Source: Cryptomeria japonica
Lineage: Eukaryota > Streptophyta > Pinopsida > Cupressales > Cupressaceae
Length of the DNA stretch: 64,000 bases
Assembly: GCF_030272615.1 (NCBI RefSeq)
Contig: NC_081406.1
Coordinates: forward strand, 482,083,900 to 482,147,899
Reading direction: 5' to 3'
In this document: in pieces, positions 58,426-64,000 of the stretch
Position numbering within the stretch: the stretch's first letter is position 1
How the letters are laid out: every line of letters begins with the position of its first letter
Notes under the pieces: generated by a model
What the model was told of the DNA's origin: nothing
The model's input: the letters and a program-made list of their open reading frames with translations, nothing else
The model's database searches: none
Made by a program: the position numbers and the translations under genes

Positions 58426-59524
58426 TGTATACACACAAAAATGACTATTAGTGATTAAATAAATATTTTATATTTATTTAAAAATTATTCTTCTATTAAA
58501 TAGTTAATTTGAAAAGATTAATTTATTTAATTCATTTCATGTCCTTCTATTAATTAATTTAATTGAAACATTTTATTAATTAATTCATTTATCTTTTTTC
58601 TCTAATTAATTAAATATCTAATATTAAATGGTTATTTTTCTATCCTATAGTCTCAAATATTAAATAATTTCTTAAATTATTTAAACCCCTTTTTCAACTC
58701 ACCTTCCATCTCCACTTCATCTTTCCTTTGCCAACTCATCCATCATGTGGCTAAATTAATTCAACAAAATTAATTAAATAAAACATTTATTATCCACTTA
58801 TCTCCAACTTCCAAAATAAATGAAATATTGTGTATGTACACATATTTCTTAACCTTCTTCTATATTCTCTCTAACATCCCTATATCTTAGGAAGAACTTG
58901 AGTCCACTTGTCCTCTCATGCCTAAATTTTCTCCAACCATCCCTAGATTCCCTCAGTTAGTAACCCAATCAAGGTGAGATGAGTGACACTTGTCTTCTCC
59001 TTCCCCTTTTCTCTCAACCTTCACCTTTGCTCACAGTCATCCAAATTTGCAGATCTGATCATGACCGTTGATCCAGGACACATCATCTTATCCTCTCAAA
59101 GTCTATAAAAGTGGGAGTTTGAGTTGAGAAAGAGTTAGTCTTCAAGTTAAAATTTTGAATAAAACTTATGCATCCATGAGTTTTTATCTTGAAGCAATTT
59201 AGCAGTTTAGCATAATAATTTAGCTTTAAATCATTTGCATTGCATATCATAGTATCAGTTAACTATTAGTTATCAGTCCATTCTTCATATGCCATCTTGG
59301 AAGCTACTAGTGCTTGTCTGAGAGCAAATCATCTGCAACTAGGAACAGTGGAGTTAGGACACAATGAGACTTAAATCATGAAGGTAATAATATGGTTTTT
59401 ATTTTAATATCAATTTCATGTAGTTTCATTAGTTGAGTTTGGATTTCCTGTAGCATTTCCTTTGTATTTTGTGAAACTAATATGTTGTAGGTAGTATTCC
59501 GATGATGAAATTCAAGTCGACACA
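58426..59524 (+). repeat. 3' LTR of element C
   Basis: 1099 bp matching 17268-18396 in direct orientation, TGTATACACA to TCGACACA. ACTGT follows, matching ACTAT before the 5' LTR at four of five positions. Confidence 0.9.
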
Positions 59525-59529
59525 ACTGT

Positions 59530-59745
59530 TATTTACTATGAGGCTAGATTGGAGCAGTAGACTCCAATAGCTATTCTCACTGAGGTTTTTCCCATACTGA
59601 GTTTTCCTCATACATCTAGTGTTATGTGATGTGCTCTTCTTTGTGTATTTATGTTTGCATTACATCCTTAAAATCTGTACACTGAACTTAAAGTTTTGAA
59701 ATACACTGATTCGCCACCCCCCTCAGTGTCCATTTGTGTTCTTCA
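59530..59745 (+). mobile_element. LTR-like unit H, right piece
   Basis: Continues H after element C. It contains 'gaggtttttcccatactgagttttcctc' (near 59580-59608) and a CCCCC/CTCAGTGTCC block near 59716-59730, phrases that mark the end of LTRs of this type, then ends near GTTCTTCA at 59745. Confidence 0.4.
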
Positions 59746-59759
59746 TGTTCTTTTCCACC

Positions 59760-60919
59760 ACCAATTCAATTGTCCCTATCAAAGTCTCTTCTATATGCAG
59801 CCTTAATCGCCATTGTTTTGAATTCCCTGTCCTATTCATACACATGTAAGTATTACTTGTCCCTTTAGAATTCACCATGGATAGAAGGTTCTACCATGAC
59901 CTTCACATCACACATGTCAAAATTATGGGGCAACATGATTTATCTCTATTTTTCCTGTACTTATACTTGTTCTGATATCGAGGGTTAGTCTTAAAAGATA
60001 TTCTAGCTCTTTCTTCAAATCTTGAATTCCTTTCAGGACATCTAGATGCAAAATGACCTATCTTATTACATGCAAAACATTTAAAAGGTGTTTTTCCTTC
60101 ATACTTACTTCCTACCGGTCCTTTAGGCACTCTTCTAGCAAATAGGGCTTCAAGTTGCTTAAATTCTTCATCTTCTCTCTTCATATGATCCAATTCCCTT
60201 GCATATAAAGCTTTCCAATTTTGCTTGTTGTTTGATTATGTAGATGCATGAAAAGTGGGTTTAGACTTCACAGCTCCAGAAGGTCTAAATTCTTCAAGAT
60301 CAAAAGAAAATAATTTCCCAACCAAGGTATCTTTATTGACAGAAGTATTAGCCATTGTTCTCAATTCATTAATTGTAGTATCCTTCATCTTGTAAACCGG
60401 TGGTACAGATCTCAGAACTTTTGAAATTATTTCATCTTCTCTCAAAGTTCCACCACAACATTGAATTCTCATAACGATCTCATTTAACCTTTCCATGAAT
60501 GCAGTAATCCTTTCATCTTCTTCCATCTTCAAGTTTTCATATCTCTCCTGGTAACCATCAAGTTTAGCAATCTTCATAGTAGGGGCACCTTCATTAAGAG
60601 TCTCCAACTTGTCCCATATAGCCTTTGCAGATAATTTGACAATTAATCTCATTATTTGTTGATTAGAAAGTGCACACAAGAGGACTTCTCTTTCTCTATA
60701 ATCATTCTCAAGTTCCTTATCCAAGTTTTTTGGAGGAGGGTTGCCAGATGCCAAATTATGATGTGTAACACCATTCTCTATGATCTCCCAAATTTCCTTA
60801 CCGAGACATCTCAGATGAGTCTCCATCTGAATCTTCCATACTCTATAATTTGTTCCATCAAGCCTAGGAATATCTCTCTAAAAGATAGCAGTAGATGAAC
60901 TTGAACTGTTAGTCGCCAC
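59760..60919 (-). pseudogene. gag: Fragment E: copia-type gag
   Basis: Minus-strand gag from 60919, where the expected ATG is GTG (VATNSSSSS). A TAG follows, then METHLRCLGKEIWEII, AIWDKLETLNEGAPTMKIAK, TAFMERLNEIVMRIQCCGG and VNKDTLVGKL. The CCHC knuckle CFACNKIGHFASRC is near 60060-60100. Homology to element D's gag is clear. After the Lys-rich stretch (RKNRDKSC, near 59930) it departs from D, with frame-shifted text to about 59760. No protease core is visible. Confidence 0.8.
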
Positions 60920-60934
60920 AGATAGTTAAAATAA

Positions 60935-62093
60935 CTAGAAGACAACTAAGAGGGGGGTGAATCAATTGTCACCAGATTACTGGAACTTTAAGCAATTAAA
61001 ACTTTAATACTGGAACCCAAAAGATCAACACCGGAATGCATAAACCAAATACCGAAATAGTAGTTAAACCAATTAAGTATAAACAATAATCAAAGAATAA
61101 ATACCATCCACATGACACCAAGATTAATACATGGAAAACCCGGTAAAGGGAAAAACCACGGTGGGAAGCCTACCCATAGTCAGATAATACTTTTGCAATA
61201 AGTATGTGATTATAATTGAGGGGCCTGCACTTGTAGGAAGGCCAATAGCCTAGAGCACACTACTCATCACAAAAGGAGTCTCACCAACTAAATAGAAATA
61301 TAGACTACAATCCAGAGGAATGAATAAACTGCAAAGATAGCATCTCCTATGCCTGAGTATAGTTCCGGTTAAGCTCAATACCAGAGGACTAAATCCTCTT
61401 ACATAAACCCAACTCGATGACCAATGATCGACCAAATCCTCTACCTAAATTATTATTACATTATTCTCTCATACACATCCTCACATATGAACTACAATGA
61501 GATTTTACATCATATATATACAAACCCTCTATCACAAACAATAAGGTCAACCACTAGACAATAAAACAATTACATAATTACAAAACATGTCACCCTGAGA
61601 CCAAAGAAATAATATCCAGCCCATAAGACATCCCGAAAACACATCGAGAGGTCCAATCCACACATTACATTAAGCTAGTCCATAACCTAGATAATACCAG
61701 GACCCAATATAGGTCCACACACACTAAATAAATGATCCCAATCAACTAAGTCTTGAACATGATCACCATTAGCATCCTTAATCTCCACTAGAAGCCGCAC
61801 CAACACCACATGCATATCATCAAATATCTTCAACAAAGCTCTATCGGTGAAACCCTCATTGAAACAACAAACCAAGCTTTCCAGCAAGAAGGATAGTATC
61901 CAATCACCAGATCAAAACCAACTAACTGAACATGAGCATGAATAAGCCAATTCCATAACCCAAACATATCGGATCATGATGATCCAATCCAACCAGAAAC
62001 CAAACAACCTACCGAGACCAAAAGGATACCGGTAAAGAAACCAAAACAACTGGTGTTGACATCAATGACAAAACATCAATGCAACCCATAATA
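60935..62093 (-). repeat. LTR attached to fragment E
   Basis: Begins next to the gag start with 'gacaactaagaggggggtgaatcaattgtc', like the D LTR, and runs to '...gacatcaatgacaaaacatcaatgcaacccataata'. The terminal CCAACA and the PBS expected between LTR and gag are absent, so both ends are eroded. No second LTR copy lies in the window. Confidence 0.7.
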
Positions 62094-62730
62094 AATTCTT
62101 ATAAATGGCTAACAAACTCTTCACCAATCGACCATACCAGTCTCTTGATCATCGCTTTGTTCCTATTTACCGGTTTAGAGCAACTTAGCAGTTTTGTTGT
62201 CTAACTCATTCCTCTACCGGTTACGCTATACCGGTAGGTCTAGATGACTTAGATGACTAAACAAACATGGTTTCCATCAATGACAATACAAATAAAGTCA
62301 TCAAACAACTTACAACTATATCATCATCATCTAGCCAACAATCTCCATCAACTTTACCGGTCATCTTCATCTCATCAACATCTCCATATATGCCAACGAT
62401 CTCCCTATCATTATCTTCATCAGTTATGCCAACACCAAGAACTGGGGATGCTCCTGCATTAGGATTTTGGAGATCTTACAGGTCTTTGAGGATTAGAGGA
62501 AGGTGCAGAGATTCTTGACTGACTAGGCTTTGTAGCAGAGACTTCCGATTTAGCCTTTTTTTGCTTGGTTGGCTCCTCATTAGGTAAAATATGTCTCTTC
62601 CTCACTTGTCGAACCACCTCTTTTGTGACCCTATGCTCTCTGCATATGCCTTCACTTCCTTCTTCATCTTTTTTTGAATCTCAGGCTTCTTGAACCTACT
62701 ATGCAAGTCTAAGCTCTTCTCAACATATGT
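62094..62730 (-). pseudogene. Element G: degenerate C-terminal tail of the ORF2-like protein
   Basis: Minus-strand text below the conserved domain is Lys/Asp-rich with several stops (for example FKKPEIQKKMKKEVKAYAES near 62650-62700). It corresponds in position to the charged tail of ORF2 in element A. No 3' LTR of G can be identified; the E LTR abuts it. Confidence 0.5.
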
Positions 62731-63882
62731 TTAGAATCTTTCTTTTGAGGCATCTACTGACTTTCTTAACAAATGTTGAGCATATAGGTCAAGTATTTGT
62801 TCCTCCATCTCATACCCCATGGAAATGATCCAAGATGTCCTAGGTTGAACAAATTTCATCAAACATTGGTATGTATCTACCATGAAGCAAATAGTATCTT
62901 GGTACTTCTCTACTACTGACTTAGGGATTCTCTCCCTTCCCTGCATAGCACTCTGAAATTTTTTGAAATATCCCTAGAGAGTAGCATTTCAGACCTTGGC
63001 ATCACCCATGTTATACAAATACTCTCTGATCTATACTACCACAGGTCTATCATACACCCATTGGATCTGATCTACTCTTGGAACTTCATTCATGAAGTAG
63101 AAGTACAGACATAGGATAAGCATTCCATACATGAATGTGTGCTTCTTGTCCTCCTTTATCTTATTTACTTTCTTCATCAACTCACTTCGTAGCAGTTCAC
63201 ACAAGTCATATTTATTGTTCTCCTTAATCATTTCATAAGAAACATAGATTTCTATTATGAACATAGGGTTATCCCTACTGAATTGGTATATCTTATACCC
63301 TATCACCATAGAAGAAAACTTAACATCATACTCAAGTATATCATTAATTTTCATGGCCCTTTGGTAAAATTTTGACCCTGTTGCATCTATGACGATCTGT
63401 TTTTTCATAGCCTTCAATGTGGGTAAGTTATCAGTTGAGCATAAACTAGTAACCACCTCAATAGCACTCTTTATAATCTTGAATGACTTGTTCAACAATA
63501 TAAATTTATCATGCATCCTACTAAGTACATACTGGATCCGTTCGGGTTCATCAAATATCAAAAATTTAACATACTGCACAAAACCCTTTTCCTCCACAGC
63601 TTTGAATTTAAGTTTCATTATACCAACCTCATATATCATCTGCTTGGTGTATAAATTCAACATTTTTTCACTTCCAAGCTCCTAAATGTTGGCATGGATA
63701 TAAACCCTAATATCCTCTACATGCAAAACACCATACGGAACAGTTGAGAATTCAACTTGCAGATCATCTTTTGTGGATTTATACAAGTTCTTTTTGAAGT
63801 TTGGTCGAGCTCTCTCAGTGACATCTATGACTAGAGGAGTTGTCGTACCAAAAGCAGCCATTCCAAAAATTTTAAACTTCAA
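62731..63882 (-). pseudogene. Element G: diverged homologue of element A ORF2
   Basis: Starting MAAFGTTTPL near 63861, one minus-strand frame reads to 62731 with in-frame stops near 63690, 63030, 62990 and 62975 but no frame change over about 380 codons. Blocks aligning to A's ORF2 include IRVYIHANI, MVIGYK, YDLCELLRSELMKKVNKIKE, YGMLILCLYFYFMNEV, RERIPKSVVEKY and PRTSWIISMGYEMEEQILD. The DNA is much more diverged than the protein pattern. The family is unrecognised. The 5' part of the element lies beyond the window. Confidence 0.7.
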
Positions 63883-64000
63883 ACTTGAAAAGTTTCAGCG
63901 AAAAAATACCTTGATCATCGGATTAGGAAATTTGTGTGACAAATCTTCTTCACCCCTTGTTCTCTGAAAATCAGATTGCTTGCATAGCTCTCTTCTCTTC
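63883..64000. other. Right edge of window, upstream of element G ORF
   Basis: AT-rich sequence with no recognisable feature; presumably the region before the ORF2-like start in element G. Confidence 0.4.

Larger units (their letters stand above)
17268..59524 (+). mobile_element. Element C: giant Tat/Ogre-like Ty3/gypsy retrotransposon with nested insertions
   Basis: C is bounded by direct LTRs (17268-18396 and 58426-59524) with TGTATACACA starts and TCGACACA ends. The PBS at 18400 and PPT near 58412-58425 agree. The flanking duplication is ACTAT at 17263-17267 against ACTGT at 59525-59529, one change. Removing the CACTA element, F, D and the 4.9-kb LTR-like insertion leaves about 16.2 kb. 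The Tat assignment rests on the gag zinc-finger style, protease/G-patch segment, a second RNase H and a long 3' region with an antisense frame. Several stops and shifts make it inactive. Confidence 0.88.

Noticed and set aside
394-59745. Treating H as a complete retrotransposon
   Set aside because: No PBS, PPT or coding domain can be tied to it, and the flanking 5-bp sequences differ. Only an LTR-like unit is supported.

Overview
The window looks like repeat-rich intergenic DNA from a large plant genome, most likely a conifer or other gymnosperm. That is inferred from the density of nested LTR retrotransposons, their protein types and the long LTRs, not from any species marker. I see no intact host gene, no tRNA or rRNA gene and no CRISPR array. 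Almost all recognisable coding sequence belongs to transposable elements or to host gene fragments they carry. Boundaries come from reading LTR ends, primer-binding sites (PBS), polypurine tracts (PPT) and target-site duplications (TSD) directly.

Layout. (1) Positions 394-1681, 16273-17267 and 59530-59745 look like pieces of one old LTR-like unit of about 2.5 kb (H). It contains a tandem array of hairpins and was split by two large insertions. (2) Element A (1682-16267, TSD AGGTC) is an LTR retrotransposon with no visible pol. It carries a gag C-terminus with four CCHC knuckles and a long unrecognised protein. It is interrupted by element B (2513-10463, TSD ATTTT), a Ty3/gypsy chromovirus with gag, protease, RT, RNase H, integrase and chromodomain remnants. 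(3) Element C (17268-59524) is a Tat/Ogre-like Ty3/gypsy element of roughly 16.2 kb once its insertions are subtracted. It has gag, protease, a G-patch-like segment, RT, two RNase H domains and integrase, plus an antisense plant-mobile-domain reading frame in its 3' region.

C was later hit by at least four elements: a CACTA DNA transposon (22212-32796, TSD AAA); a pol-less Ty1/copia element F with an intact 629-codon gag-protease frame (33054-38006, TSD CATAA); a Ty1/copia element D on the minus strand that has lost its RT domain (43564-49111, TSD CATAC); and a 4.9-kb solo-LTR-like insertion (50172-55118, TSD CATAA). (4) The right end (59750-64000) holds a copia gag plus LTR fragment (E) and, on the minus strand, a diverged homologue (G) of the unrecognised protein of element A.

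The most striking content is inside the CACTA element. It carries two copies of a fragment of a DRM-type (domains rearranged) DNA methyltransferase gene, with intron sequence, in inverted orientation with arms of about 560 bp. DRM enzymes carry out RNA-directed de novo DNA methylation, which silences transposons. A read-through transcript could form a hairpin matching the host silencing gene. That function is a hypothesis; the structure is seen in the sequence.
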